Shown: positions 36,619 through 47,732, counted from the stretch's first letter. The stretch is DNA of 64,000 bases from Didemnitutus sp047777955 (GCF_047777955.1 NZ_CP180537.1:1674001-1738000); one strand, 5' to 3'. Numbers and translations are program-made. The notes: generated by a model from the letters alone, not told the origin.

Positions 36619-38436
36619 ATGATGCACCACGCCGCTCGTTGCCTTGTCGCTTTCGGTTTCACCGCGCTCGCCGCCTTCGCCGCGGACGACAGTTTCCGCC
36701 ACGGCCAGCCCGCGCAGTCGCAGCGCTCCGCCGCCGACTACGTGCCCGATCTCGCCGCCTACGCCAAGTCGCAGTCGAGCGAGCTGCGCGAGCTGGTCGA
36801 GCGCTACAACGCCGACCGCGAGGGCCTGCTCGTCATGCACCCGGTGCCGAACTCGCCGCTGCAGCTGCGCCGCCTGGGCGAGTTCTACCGCGCCTGGCAG
36901 GCAAAGCTCGACGGCATGAATTACGACCAGCTCGGCGTCGAGGGCCGCATCGACTGGCAGCTGATGAAGGCCGAGCTGAAGTTCCAGCTCGCGCTGCTCG
37001 ACCGCCAGCAGAAGCGCATGGCCGAGATCGTGCCGCTGCTGCCGTTCTTCGAGCAGCTCGCCGGCCTGCAGGAAAAGCGCCGCGAGTTCGCCCGCCCCGA
37101 CGGCAAGGCCGCCGCCGCCGTCCTCGCCGACGCCCGCGTGCAGCTGGAGGCGGTGCGCAAGGCGCTCGAGTCCGGCCTGGGCGACAAGCCGGCCGAGAAC
37201 GCCATCAAGCCGGACAAGATCGTCGCGCTCCGCGCCATCAACCAGCTCGGCGCCACGAGCAAGCAGCTCGGCGACTGGTTCAAGCACTACGACGGCTACG
37301 ATCCGGAGTTCGGCTGGTGGACGCGCGAGCCCTACAAGAAACTCACGACCGCGCTGGACGATTACGCGAAATTCCTCCGCGAGAAAGTCGTCGGCGCCAA
37401 GCCCGGCGAGGACGAGCCGATCGTGGGCGACCCGATCGGCGCCGATGGTCTCGCGGTCGACCTCGAGCACGAGATGATCCCCTACACGCCCGAGCAGCTG
37501 ATCGCCGTCGCGGAAAAGGAATTCGCCTGGTGCGAGACCGAGTGGAAGAAGGTCGCGCGGGAACTCGGCTACGGCGACGACTGGAAGAAGGCACTGGAGA
37601 AGATGAAGGAGGACTACGTCGCCCCCGGCGACCAGCCGCAGATGATCGCGGGTCTCGCCTACGAGGCGGTGGATTTCGTGAAGAAGCGCGACCTCCTCAC
37701 CGTGCCGCCGCACATGGTCGACGACTGGACGATGACGATGATGTCGCCCGAGCGGCAGAAGGTGAACCCGTTCTTCCTCGGCGGCGACCGCATCATCGTC
37801 TCGTTCCCGACCGACACGATGGACCACAAGGACAAGCTCGACAGCCTGCGCGCGAACAACGTCCACCTCTGCCGCGCCACCGTCTTCCACGAGCTGATCC
37901 CCGGCCATCACATGCAGTTCTGGTATCTCGACCGCTACAACCCGCACCGCCGGACCTTCGACACGCCCTTCTGGATCGAGGGCTGGGCGCTGTGGTGGGA
38001 ATTCCACCTCTGGGACCTCGGTTTCCAGCAGCAGCCGCTCGACCGCGCCGGCGCGCTCTTCTGGCGCACCCACCGCTGCGCGCGCATCATCTTCTCGCTG
38101 AATTTCCACCTCGGCAAATGGACGCCGCAGCAGTGCATCGACTTCCTCGTCGACCGCGTCGGCCACGACCGCCACACCGCCACCGGCGAGGTGCGCCGCT
38201 CGTTCAACGGCGACTACTCGCCGCTCTACCAGGTCGGCTACATGATGGGCGCGATCCAGATCCGCGCGCTCTACGCCGACCTCGTGAAGAGCGGCAAGAT
38301 GGGCGAGAAGGAATTCCACGACGCGATCATGCGCGGCGGCTCGATGCCGATCGAAATGGTCCGCGCGCACCTGACCGGCACCAAACTCCCGCGTGACTAC
38401 CGGACGTCGTGGAAGTTCGTCGGCGAGAACCCGTGA
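36619..38436 (+). CDS. DUF885-family zinc peptidase-like protein, secreted
   Basis: 605 residues with signal peptide (LVAFGFTALAAFAADD). DUF885 proteins carry an HExxxH-type metal site, seen here as ATVFHELIPGHHMQFWYLDR with a downstream Glu in FWIEGWALWWEF. Probable metallopeptidase; substrate unknown. Two adjacent ATG codons are possible starts; the first is used. Its stop overlaps the GTG of the next gene (GTGA). Confidence 0.88.
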   Translation: MMHHAARCLVAFGFTALAAFAADDSFRHGQPAQSQRSAADYVPDLAAYAKSQSSELRELVERYNADREGLLVMHPVPNSPLQLRRLGEFYRAWQAKLDGMNYDQLGVEGRIDWQLMKAELKFQLALLDRQQKRMAEIVPLLPFFEQLAGLQEKRREFARPDGKAAAAVLADARVQLEAVRKALESGLGDKPAENAIKPDKIVALRAINQLGATSKQLGDWFKHYDGYDPEFGWWTREPYKKLTTALDDYAKFLREKVVGAKPGEDEPIVGDPIGADGLAVDLEHEMIPYTPEQLIAVAEKEFAWCETEWKKVARELGYGDDWKKALEKMKEDYVAPGDQPQMIAGLAYEAVDFVKKRDLLTVPPHMVDDWTMTMMSPERQKVNPFFLGGDRIIVSFPTDTMDHKDKLDSLRANNVHLCRATVFHELIPGHHMQFWYLDRYNPHRRTFDTPFWIEGWALWWEFHLWDLGFQQQPLDRAGALFWRTHRCARIIFSLNFHLGKWTPQQCIDFLVDRVGHDRHTATGEVRRSFNGDYSPLYQVGYMMGAIQIRALYADLVKSGKMGEKEFHDAIMRGGSMPIEMVRAHLTGTKLPRDYRTSWKFVGENP

Positions 38437-38717
38437 AGAAGCCGCGCTCTTCCAAGAACGCTCCGCCCGCGCCCGCGGCGCCGGCCAGCAAGGTCCTGCG
38501 CTGGGCCGTGGCCGTCACCTGCGTGGCGGCGATCGTGCTGCTGATGCGCCTCGCGCGCGACATCCTCGCGCAGATCGAGGCGCAGGGCGGCACCGGCGGC
38601 GCCGGCACGCTGCGGCTGCTGACGGGTCTCTTCGTCGTGATGTGCCTCGCCGGCTTCGTTGCCGCCGGCCTCTGGAAAGTGGGCCGCAGCCTACTCGACC
38701 GCGACGACAAGCGCTAG
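38433..38717 (+). CDS. Small two-helix membrane protein
   Basis: 94 residues from a GTG overlapping the previous stop. A basic N-terminus (KKPRSSKNAPPA) precedes helix 1 (WAVAVTCVAAIVLLMRLA) and helix 2 (LLTGLFVVMCLAGFVAAGLW). No family recognised. Translationally coupled to the peptidase gene. Confidence 0.7.
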   Translation: MKKPRSSKNAPPAPAAPASKVLRWAVAVTCVAAIVLLMRLARDILAQIEAQGGTGGAGTLRLLTGLFVVMCLAGFVAAGLWKVGRSLLDRDDKR

Positions 38718-39442
38718 CGCCGCGCTGCGTGCTGCGCGTCCAGGCGGCCGAGCAGCTCCGCGTCGTCCATCTCCGCCGGCCAGCCGCAGGCGGCGGCGAG
38801 CGCGGCGTCGATCGCGACGCTGTCCTCGGCGCGCGCGGCGCGGGCGAGCGCGAAACGCTGCTCTTCCTGGACGCGGTTGAGCGCGCTCAGCGGGGTCGCC
38901 GGCGGCCACGGGAACGGAAAGGAGCGCAGCGCCGAGAGCGCGTCGCCGCCGCGGGCGCACCAGAGCGCGAAGGCCCGTGACGCCAGCACGGCCGCGCTGA
39001 AGTCGTCGTCGCGCGCCCACACCACCAGCGAGTCGTCGGGCAGGACGTCGCCTTCGATCCAGGCGAAGGCCGGCTCCGGGTCGGCGGCGGGGCAGGCGAG
39101 GAAGCGTTCGAGGCGGGCGAGGGCGTTGCGCAGCGCGTCGTCGCGTGCCGGGCGCGCGAGCGTGCCGCCGGCGCGGCCGAGGGCGGCAAACGGGGCGAGG
39201 TAGAGCCGGGCCTCGGCCTCGCTCATGGCGGCGGGAAAATCGATCGCGGTCACGCGTCGCTCGCCGCCGTCGGGCGCGAGACCGATGAACTCGCGCAGCA
39301 CGTCCGCGTTGGGCTTCCCGGTCGGATTGCGCGCGGCGCGCAGGCGCCGCGCCTCGGCCGCGCCGACGAGCCGGGCCGCGTCGAGCCGCTCGCCGCGGAA
39401 GGCGAACGGGAGGTTTTCGGGCAGCAGGGCGGGGGCGGGCAC
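38714..39442 (-). CDS. Orphan MmeI/type IIL-like specificity (TRD) domain protein
   Basis: 242 residues. The order of segments resembles the C-terminal target-recognition part of MmeI-type methyltransferase/nuclease fusions: NPTGKPNADVLREFIGLAPD, TAIDFPAAMSEAEARLYLAP, WIEGDVLPDDSLVVWARDDD, SRAFALWCARGGDALSALRS, FPFPWPP and a terminal AACGW helix. The nuclease part, methylase motifs (SAM site, NPPY) and helical spacer are absent. It starts with GTG and is intact, not a decaying fragment. Function is unclear: a DNA-binding relic, a separable specificity subunit or a repurposed protein. Ends tail-to-tail with the previous gene. Confidence 0.6.
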   Translation of the reverse strand: MPAPALLPENLPFAFRGERLDAARLVGAAEARRLRAARNPTGKPNADVLREFIGLAPDGGERRVTAIDFPAAMSEAEARLYLAPFAALGRAGGTLARPARDDALRNALARLERFLACPAADPEPAFAWIEGDVLPDDSLVVWARDDDFSAAVLASRAFALWCARGGDALSALRSFPFPWPPATPLSALNRVQEEQRFALARAARAEDSVAIDAALAAACGWPAEMDDAELLGRLDAQHAARR

Positions 39443-39525
39443 GAGTTATCCGTTGCCGAAGCCGGGCCCTTCGCCAAGCGTGCAGTGCGCATGAAGCGCA
39501 CGCTGCTTTACCCCTGGCGCTGGCG

Positions 39526-41013
39526 TTGCTCGCGCCGCTCGATGCCGCCACCAACCTCGAGAGCGTCCGCGCCGACCGGGCGGCGCGCCAGCAGGAGTTG
39601 ATGGCCGAATACCGCGAGTTCGTCGCGCTGCCCAACGTCTCCGGCGACCGCGCGGCCGTGCGCCGCAACGCGGAGTTCCTGGTCGCGGCGATGCAACGCC
39701 GCGGCATCGCGGCCGAATTGCTCGAGGGTGAGACGACCGCGACCAATCCGGCGGTGTTCGGCGAAGTGAAGGTGCCGGGGGCGACGACGACGGTGATCTA
39801 CTACGCGCATTACGACGGCCAGCCGGTGAACCCGAAACAGTGGGCGGAGGGCCTGGAGCCGTTCCGGCCGGTGTTCCTCACCGCGCCGGTCGAGCGCGGC
39901 GGCAAGGTGGTCGCTTGGCAGCCGGGCCAGCCGATCGAGCCCGCGTGGCGGATCAGCGGCCGCGCGGCGGCCGACGACAAGGCCGGGGTGTTCGCGATCA
40001 TCAATGCCTACGACGCGCTCGTGCGCACCGGGCAGCCGCCGACGGTGAACGTGAAGTTCTTCTTCGAAGGCGAGGAGGAGATCGGCTCGGTGCATCTCGC
40101 GGAGCTGTTGCGGAAGCACCGGGCGAAGCTCGCGGGCGATCTCTGGATCATCTGCGACGGCCCGCGCCACGTGTCCGGCCGCAAGGTCGTGCAGTTCGGC
40201 GTGCGCGGCGATGTGAACCTCGATCTGATCGCGTATGGCCCGAAGCGTCCGCTGCACAGCGGCAACTACGGCAATTTCGCGCCGAATCCCGCACAGCGCC
40301 TCGTCACGCTGCTGGCGAGCCTGAAGGACGACAACGGGCGCGTGCTCGTGAAGGGTTTCTACGACGACTACGTGCAGTTTTCCGAGACGGAGCGCCTGGC
40401 CGTGCGCGAGGCGTCGTTCGCCGACGGCGCGCTACTGCAGGAGCTCGGCCTCGCGCAGCCCGAGGTGCCCGGCCGCGCGCTGCTGGAGGGTTTCGAACTG
40501 CCCACGCTCAACATCAACGGCATCCAGAGCGCCAACGTCGGCCGGCTGGCGGCGAACATCATCCCGAGCAGCGCGCGCGTGACGCTCGATCTGCGGATGG
40601 TGCTCGGCAACGACTGGCGGCGGCAGGTGCAGCGCGTGCTCGACCACATCCGGGCGCAGGGCTGGCACGTCATCGACCACGAGCCGACGGACGAGGAGCG
40701 CCTGGCGCACACGAAGCTCCTGCGCGTCGAGGTCGGCTCCGGCTACAACGCGCAGCGGACGCTGATGAATCTCCCGCTGGCGCAGAAGGTCGTCGCCGCG
40801 GTGCAGGCCACCTCCGCCGAGCCGGTCGTCCGGCTGCCGACCGGCGGCGGCAGCCTGCCACTGGTCGTGATCGAGCAGGAGCTCGGGGCGAAGGTGATCA
40901 CGGTGCCGGTGGCGAACTACGACAACAACCAGCACGCCGAGAACGAGAACATGCGCGTCGACTACCTCTGGGAAGGCATGGCGACCTTTGCGGCGTTGAT
41001 GCGCCTCGACTGA
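39526..41013 (+). CDS. M20/M28-like zinc exopeptidase; signal peptide out of frame
   Basis: 495 residues as annotated from a TTG. Metal-site motifs are YYAHYDGQP (His), ADDKAGVFAI (bridging Asp) and FFEGEEEIGSVHL (catalytic Glu pair), typical of M20 dipeptidase-like enzymes; the dimerisation domain follows. The ATG at 39491 gives MKRTLL and then loses frame; one restored base in the T or C run at 39507-39514 would join it into MKRTLLYPLALALLAPLDAA, a good signal peptide, giving 507 residues. The true start is therefore probably 39491 and the protein exported. Confidence 0.87.
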   Translation: MLAPLDAATNLESVRADRAARQQELMAEYREFVALPNVSGDRAAVRRNAEFLVAAMQRRGIAAELLEGETTATNPAVFGEVKVPGATTTVIYYAHYDGQPVNPKQWAEGLEPFRPVFLTAPVERGGKVVAWQPGQPIEPAWRISGRAAADDKAGVFAIINAYDALVRTGQPPTVNVKFFFEGEEEIGSVHLAELLRKHRAKLAGDLWIICDGPRHVSGRKVVQFGVRGDVNLDLIAYGPKRPLHSGNYGNFAPNPAQRLVTLLASLKDDNGRVLVKGFYDDYVQFSETERLAVREASFADGALLQELGLAQPEVPGRALLEGFELPTLNINGIQSANVGRLAANIIPSSARVTLDLRMVLGNDWRRQVQRVLDHIRAQGWHVIDHEPTDEERLAHTKLLRVEVGSGYNAQRTLMNLPLAQKVVAAVQATSAEPVVRLPTGGGSLPLVVIEQELGAKVITVPVANYDNNQHAENENMRVDYLWEGMATFAALMRLD

Positions 41014-41016
41014 GCG

Positions 41017-41895
41017 ATGGCCGGGCGGGCGTTCATCGGTTGCCAGGGCTGGGCGCATCCGCCGTGGGTCGGGCGCTTCTTCACCCGCGACGCGCGGCGG
41101 GAGGATTTTCTCCCGCAATACGCGTCGGTGTTCCCGACGGCGGAGGGCAACGCCACCTTCTATGGGCTGCCCGCGGCCGAGACCGTGCGCCGGTGGGGCG
41201 CGGAGGCGCCGGCGCACTTCCGGTTCGCGTTCAAGTTTCCCCGGGCGATCTCGCACGAGCGAAGATTGGCGGGGGCCGAGCGGGAGACCGCGGAGTTCCT
41301 CGCCCGGGTGGCGCCGCTCGGCGAGCGGCTCGGGCCCTTCTTCCTGCAGGTGCACCAGTCGTTCCGCGGCGCCGACCTGCCGGTGCTGGCGCGCTACCTC
41401 GCAAAGCTGCCGCGGGAGTTCAGCTACGCGGTCGAGGTCCGCGCGCCGGAGTTCTTCGACGACAGCGCGTCCGAGCGGGCGCTGGACGATCTGCTGCAGG
41501 CGCGCGGGTGCGAGCGGGTCGTCTTCGACACCCGGGCGCTGTTCGCCTCGAAGGTGGACGACGAGTTCGCGCGCGAGGCGCGGCGCAAGAAGCCGCGCGT
41601 GCCCGTGAAGGTGAAGGCGCTGGGCCCGCGGCCCTTCGTCCGCGTGGCGGGCGATCCCGACATCGCGCAGAACCGCGCGGGACTGACCGAGTGGGCGCGT
41701 CAGGTTGCCGGCTGGATCGTGGAGGGGCGCGCGCCGTGGTTTTTCCTGCACCACGCGGACGACACCTACACGCCGCACCTGGCGCGGCTGTTCCAGGAGC
41801 TGCTGCACGCGCAGTCGCCGGACGTGCCGCCGCCGCCCGTCTGGCCGGTCGAGCGGGAGCGCGCCGCGCGGCCCGAGCAGCTCGGGCTGTTTTGA
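41017..41895 (+). CDS. DUF72 (YecE-like) protein
   Basis: 292 residues, standard for the TIM-barrel-like DUF72 family. FIGCQGWAHPPWVGRFF, VFPTAEGNATFYGLP (normally NTFY) and FRFAFKFPRAISHERRL are the family blocks. Function unknown. It follows the peptidase stop by 3 bp and is probably co-transcribed. Confidence 0.88.
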   Translation: MAGRAFIGCQGWAHPPWVGRFFTRDARREDFLPQYASVFPTAEGNATFYGLPAAETVRRWGAEAPAHFRFAFKFPRAISHERRLAGAERETAEFLARVAPLGERLGPFFLQVHQSFRGADLPVLARYLAKLPREFSYAVEVRAPEFFDDSASERALDDLLQARGCERVVFDTRALFASKVDDEFAREARRKKPRVPVKVKALGPRPFVRVAGDPDIAQNRAGLTEWARQVAGWIVEGRAPWFFLHHADDTYTPHLARLFQELLHAQSPDVPPPPVWPVERERAARPEQLGLF

Positions 41896-41953
41896 CGCGG
41901 CGTTGACCGAAATGGTCTTGCTGGGGCGGACGCGGCGCGGTTTCACAGAGGCC

Positions 41954-42796
41954 ATGCGATTCCTCCTCCTCGCCATCGCATTTGCGTTCGTGGCCGCGGA
42001 GGCGTCGGCGGTTTACTACGGCCAGACCCGTGCCGAGGTGCTGCAGGAGCTCGGGAAGCCGACCTCGGAGCTGAAGCGCGGCGAGCGCGAAATCCTGATC
42101 TACAAGGCCGGCCGGCTCGAACTGGAGGACGGCAAGGTCGCTGTCGTGCAGGGATTGCCCGTCACCGACGGCCCGGTGGCGGCGCCAGCGGTGCAACCCG
42201 CGCCGTCCGTGCCCGAGCCGGCGACGGCGCAAGCCGAGCCGAAAAGCTCCCCGGCTCCGACTCCGGCCCCCAAAGCGGCGGCGAAGGCGAAACCGGGCAC
42301 CGAGCAGGAGCTGATCGAGGCGGACGCCGCCGCGCGCACGAAAATGGAGAAGGAGATCGAGGCCCTGGAGAACCCGCCGCCCGCGCGGAGCAGCCTCCCC
42401 GCGGGCCCGCCGCGCTGGCTGACGTTCCTGGTCGAGCTCCTGATCAAGGCGCTCATGACGCTCGCGGCGCTGTGGCTCACGACCAAGTATTGGAGCGTGG
42501 AGATTTCGTGGTTCGGGCTCGGGATGGCGGCGTTGGCGGACACGGTGACGCGCGCGATCGTCGGCGCGGTCGCGCTCTGGGCCCTCGGCATGGGCACGAC
42601 GATGTATGCCGACGAGGCCACGGCCGGGATCATCCTCGTCGTGGTGCTCCGCAAGGTGAGCTACAACCAGTCGCTCGGCCAGGCGGTCACGATCGCGCTC
42701 ACGTCGAAGACGTTTTCGATCGTGGTCGGCTCGTTTCTCACGGTTTTCCTCATGCACACGCTGTTCGGCGGCAGCGGCGGACTGATGCCGTTCTGA
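41954..42796 (+). CDS. Hypothetical protein with secreted N-domain and membrane C-domain
   Basis: 280 residues: signal-like N-terminus (LLLAIAFAFVAAEASA), a short domain YYGQTRAEVLQELGKPTSEL resembling small periplasmic SmpA/OmlA-type modules, a Pro/Ala-rich linker, then about four membrane helices (LLIKALMTLAALWLTTKYW onwards). No family recognised. Function unknown. Confidence 0.65.
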   Translation: MRFLLLAIAFAFVAAEASAVYYGQTRAEVLQELGKPTSELKRGEREILIYKAGRLELEDGKVAVVQGLPVTDGPVAAPAVQPAPSVPEPATAQAEPKSSPAPTPAPKAAAKAKPGTEQELIEADAAARTKMEKEIEALENPPPARSSLPAGPPRWLTFLVELLIKALMTLAALWLTTKYWSVEISWFGLGMAALADTVTRAIVGAVALWALGMGTTMYADEATAGIILVVVLRKVSYNQSLGQAVTIALTSKTFSIVVGSFLTVFLMHTLFGGSGGLMPF

Positions 42797-42869
42797 GCTC
42801 CGGCGGGGAGGGGAGACGAGTCCTCCGATGCGCCGGCGCGAAAATTCCTCTTGCCTGTGGAGTCTCGCC

Positions 42870-42895
42870 AGCTACCTTGTCGAATAAAGGTAGCT
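42870..42895. promoter_or_regulatory. Candidate PadR operator
   Basis: AGCTACCTT and AAGGTAGCT form a perfect 9+9 dyad with an 8-bp spacer, 16 bp upstream of the PadR start. Size and position fit autoregulation by a PadR dimer. Confidence 0.6.
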
Positions 42896-42911
42896 TGCTC
42901 AGCACGAATCC

Positions 42912-43238
42912 ATGGCCATCGACGAAAAGTTCACCGCGATCCGCAAGGGACTCCTCGAGTTCCTGGTGCTGAAGATCATCGCGGCAGAGAAGGTCTACGC
43001 GGCCGACATCCTCGCGCAGCTGGCGAAGACGGATTTCGCGACACAGGAGGGCACGCTTTATCCGCTGCTGAGCAAGATGCGGCGCGAGGGGCTGCTCGAC
43101 TACGAGTGGCAGGAGTCGGAAGCGGGGCCGCCGCGGAAGTATTACGAACTGACGGCCAAGGGCCGCGAACAGCTCCGCGAGACGCTCGACTACTGGGGCA
43201 AGATCAGCGGCACGGTGAAGAATCTCGGACAAAAATGA
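42912..43238 (+). CDS. PadR-family transcriptional regulator
   Basis: 108 residues, the short PadR type. RKGLLEFLVLKIIAAEKVYA, TQEGTLYPLLSKMRREGLL (recognition helix) and the wing AGPPRKYYELTAKGREQL are diagnostic. It is followed after 22 bp by a PspC-domain gene, the usual pairing in which the regulator controls a membrane-stress module. Confidence 0.93.
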   Translation: MAIDEKFTAIRKGLLEFLVLKIIAAEKVYAADILAQLAKTDFATQEGTLYPLLSKMRREGLLDYEWQESEAGPPRKYYELTAKGREQLRETLDYWGKISGTVKNLGQK

Positions 43239-43260
43239 ACGGCTCGCGCGCCATCCTCCC

Positions 43261-44436
43261 ATGAACAAGGTGATCACGATCAATCTCGGCGGCACGGCCT
43301 ACCAGCTGGAGGAGCCCGGCTACGACGCCCTGCGCGCCTATCTCGAGGCGGCGGGCGAGCGCCTGCGTCGCAACCCGGACCGCGACGAGATCTTGTCCGA
43401 CATCGAGACCTCCATCGGCGAAAAATTCCGCGCCCGGCTCAGCGCGCACAAGAACGTCGTCACCTCCGCCGAGGTCGCAGCCGTGCTCGCGGAGATGGGA
43501 CCGATCGAGGACGACTCGACGGCGCCGGCGGGCAGCGCCGCGTCGGCGCAGGCCGGGAGCGAGGAGTCGGCGGAAGCTCCGCGCGCCGCCGAGACCGGCG
43601 GTCGCGGTCCGGTGAAGCGGCTCTATCGCATCTACGACGGCGCGATGGTGTCGGGCGTGTGCAACGGCCTCGGCGCCTACTTCGGCCTCGACCCGGCGAT
43701 CGTGCGCGTGGCTTTCGTGTTGCTGGCGCTGCTGTGGGGCTTCGGCCTGCTGGCCTATCTGCTCCTCGTGGTCGTGGTGCCGGTGGCCAATTCGCCCGAG
43801 GAGAAGGCCGCCTCGGCCGGCGAGCCGTTCACCGCCCAGGAATTCATCCGGCGCGCCCGCGCGGGCTACTACGGGGCGATGCGCGATTTTCACGACCGCC
43901 ATGCCCGGCGGGAATGGAAGCGGCGCTTCCGCGAGGAAATGCGCAGCTGGCGGCGCTCGTTCCGCCATGAAATGCGGGCCCGGGCCTGGGCGGGAGCGAC
44001 CTGTCATCCGGCCGGCGGCGTGGTGCCGCCGCCGAGCTTCGCGCTGCCCTTCGTCTCGATGATGCACGGCCTGCTGGCGGTGCTGATGGCTTGCGCGGTC
44101 ATCTCGCTGCTGGCGACCGGCACGCTGCTCGGCGCCGCGCTGCCGGCCACCCTGCCGGTGTGGCTGGCCCTGCTGCTGCTGTTCTTCCTCTACGGGCTGG
44201 TGGTTTGGCCGCTGAAGGCCGCGCGCCGGGCGTTTTATCACGGACCGCTCTCCGGCCCGCCGTGGGCGTGGTCCGCCGCGCTGGCGGTCGACTGGGCCGT
44301 CTGGCTGGCGGTGGTCGCGGTGCTGCTGTGGCTCGCGTTCCGCCACCTGCCCATGGCGCAGGACGCGGTGCACAATCTGCCGACGGTCGTGCGCGAGGCG
44401 GTGCACAGCGTCCGCGAGTGGTGGAACAGCAAATGA
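43261..44436 (+). CDS. PspC-domain membrane protein
   Basis: 391 residues. The N-terminal ~85 residues (KVITINLGGTAYQLEEPGYD, RDEILSDIETSIGEKF) resemble the HAAS-type module common with PadR. Then the PspC domain: RLYRIYDGAMVSGVCNGLGA and FGLLAYLLLVVVVPVA. A basic amphipathic stretch (RREWKRRFREEMRSWRRSF) and three or four C-terminal helices follow. Probably a membrane sensor or effector of envelope stress. Confidence 0.9.
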   Translation: MNKVITINLGGTAYQLEEPGYDALRAYLEAAGERLRRNPDRDEILSDIETSIGEKFRARLSAHKNVVTSAEVAAVLAEMGPIEDDSTAPAGSAASAQAGSEESAEAPRAAETGGRGPVKRLYRIYDGAMVSGVCNGLGAYFGLDPAIVRVAFVLLALLWGFGLLAYLLLVVVVPVANSPEEKAASAGEPFTAQEFIRRARAGYYGAMRDFHDRHARREWKRRFREEMRSWRRSFRHEMRARAWAGATCHPAGGVVPPPSFALPFVSMMHGLLAVLMACAVISLLATGTLLGAALPATLPVWLALLLLFFLYGLVVWPLKAARRAFYHGPLSGPPWAWSAALAVDWAVWLAVVAVLLWLAFRHLPMAQDAVHNLPTVVREAVHSVREWWNSK

Positions 44437-44639
44437 GCACGCCGCTCCTCCCGCTCTCTCCGGGCAGCGTGCTCGCGATCGGGCGCCTGCAGCAGCTGCG
44501 CGGCGAGCTGGCGGATCTCGCCTTCCTGCTCGAGCGGCGCGGCCGGCGCGATGCGGCGGATGCGGTGAACGTCGTGGCGGGACGAATCGCGGCGATCGAG
44601 GCGGAGCTCGTCGGTCCGGTGGAGGCCGGGGCGTCGTGA
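44433..44639 (+). CDS. Small hypothetical protein of the PspC operon
   Basis: 68 residues starting at an ATGA overlap with the PspC gene. A helical charged body (LQQLRGELADLAFLLERRG) suggests a coiled coil. No family recognised. Its stop overlaps the GTG of a 24-codon frame. Confidence 0.65.
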   Translation: MSTPLLPLSPGSVLAIGRLQQLRGELADLAFLLERRGRRDAADAVNVVAGRIAAIEAELVGPVEAGAS

Positions 44640-44710
44640 TCGCGGCCGTCGTCGTGCTGGCGGCGCTGATGGTGCTGGTCGCGACCGACCCGGCGGACGG
44701 GAGCGCCTGA
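44636..44710 (+). CDS. Tiny single-helix membrane peptide (24 aa)
   Basis: GTG start overlapping the previous stop (GTGA), encoding a hydrophobic helix (IAAVVVLAALMVLVAT) with a short acidic tail. Coupling to the upstream gene makes it plausible, but at this length chance cannot be excluded. Confidence 0.4.
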   Translation: MIAAVVVLAALMVLVATDPADGSA

Positions 44711-44722
44711 GCGGCGGCGCGC

Positions 44723-46552
<1,830 letters not shown>

Positions 46553-46619
46553 AAGCTGTCCAGAGTGCGTGACGGCCCGGGCGACAATCAAGCGCGGAGG
46601 CAAAAGCACCCGCGAGAAT

Positions 46620-47732
46620 TTATTTCAATCCCAGCCAGCGGGCGAGGGCGGCGACGGCCGCGGCGGACGCATAGCCGCGTTTCACCGCGCGTCCGGTCAC
46701 GCGTAGGCGGCCGGCGGCGCGGTCGGCCTTCGGGTCGACGTGGCCGACGAGCTCGGTGCCGGCGAGCAGCGGGAGCGAGTAGTGTCCGCGCACGCGCTGG
46801 GCGGGCGGCGTGTAGGCTTCCCAGGTGTAGGCGAAGTTCCAGAGCGAGGCCGTAACGCGGCGGTCGTAGATCAGCGGGTCGAGCGGGGCGAGCAGGAGGG
46901 GCGCAGGAGCCGGGCGGGGAAGGTCCGAGGCCGCGAGCTCGAGCGCCGGCAGGTCGGCCTGCAGGCAGTAGAGCGGCGGGCAGCCGTCGACGGCGACGGG
47001 TTGGACGAGATCGGCGACGAGGGGCAGCTCGGTGCGCTTGAGGGTGCAGAGGCGGCGTTGGCGGAGCTTCAGCTCGGCGCACCAGCGCGCGGTGGCGCGG
47101 CGCGGCGGCTCCGGTTGGGCGAGCAGGGACGCGGGCAGGATCCGCTCGGGCAGGTCGTAATAGCGGCGGTTGCCCGTGCCGCGTCGGGCGATGAGGAGGC
47201 GGCCGTGGAAGAAGAGCTTTTGCAGCGTGGCCTTGACGAGCGAGGCGGCGCCCCAGACCTGGCGGGCCCGGCCGTGGTCGTCGAAATCCTCCGCGCTGAG
47301 CGGGCCGCGCGCGGCGATCTCGGCCAGGAGTTTTTCGGCGAGGGCCTTTTGTTTGGCCGAGAGTCGTCCGGACCACGGGCCGGAGCGGTGGGTGCGCCGC
47401 CGCATGGCGCCGAGGAGGTGCGGCCAGGCCTCGTGGCCGAAGGCGACGAGGATGTTGGCCTCGGGGTGGTGATGCTCGAACGCGGTGCGCGCGGCGGCGG
47501 GCTTCGGTGCGGCGTCGCCGTGCAGGTGGCGCATGAGGTCGCCTTCGCGGTAGCCGGCGACGCGGTTGCGCAGGATCAGGTCGTGCATGCGCCCGCAGAT
47601 GTTGAGCGGGTCGATCTGGATGTAGCCGTGGTGGGCGAGCGCCGCGGCGACGTCGGGGACCGGGGCGTCGAGCAGCAGGGCGCGGCGCATGAAGCGGCGG
47701 GCGTGGTCGGGGGCGAGGCGGAGCGGGGTCAC
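46620..47732 (-). CDS. YcaQ-family winged-helix DNA glycosylase
   Basis: About 370 residues. The tandem winged-helix family (PF06224), which unhooks interstrand crosslinks or N7-alkyl bases; motif YIQIDPLN with the QxD catalytic pair is seen, along with YYDLPERILPASLLA and APLDPLIYDRR. The GTG at 47732 starts the domain (VTPLRLAPDHARRFM); a TTG 69 bp upstream is possible. Upstream of recQ on the same strand, so a DNA-repair pair. Confidence 0.9.
   Translation of the reverse strand: MTPLRLAPDHARRFMRRALLLDAPVPDVAAALAHHGYIQIDPLNICGRMHDLILRNRVAGYREGDLMRHLHGDAAPKPAAARTAFEHHHPEANILVAFGHEAWPHLLGAMRRRTHRSGPWSGRLSAKQKALAEKLLAEIAARGPLSAEDFDDHGRARQVWGAASLVKATLQKLFFHGRLLIARRGTGNRRYYDLPERILPASLLAQPEPPRRATARWCAELKLRQRRLCTLKRTELPLVADLVQPVAVDGCPPLYCLQADLPALELAASDLPRPAPAPLLLAPLDPLIYDRRVTASLWNFAYTWEAYTPPAQRVRGHYSLPLLAGTELVGHVDPKADRAAGRLRVTGRAVKRGYASAAAVAALARWLGLK

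Noticed and set aside
32367..36662. Minus-strand open frame of 1431 codons antisense to btuB and GH127
   Set aside because: Composition is Arg/Ala/Val-rich without motifs; it mirrors codon bias of the real plus-strand genes.
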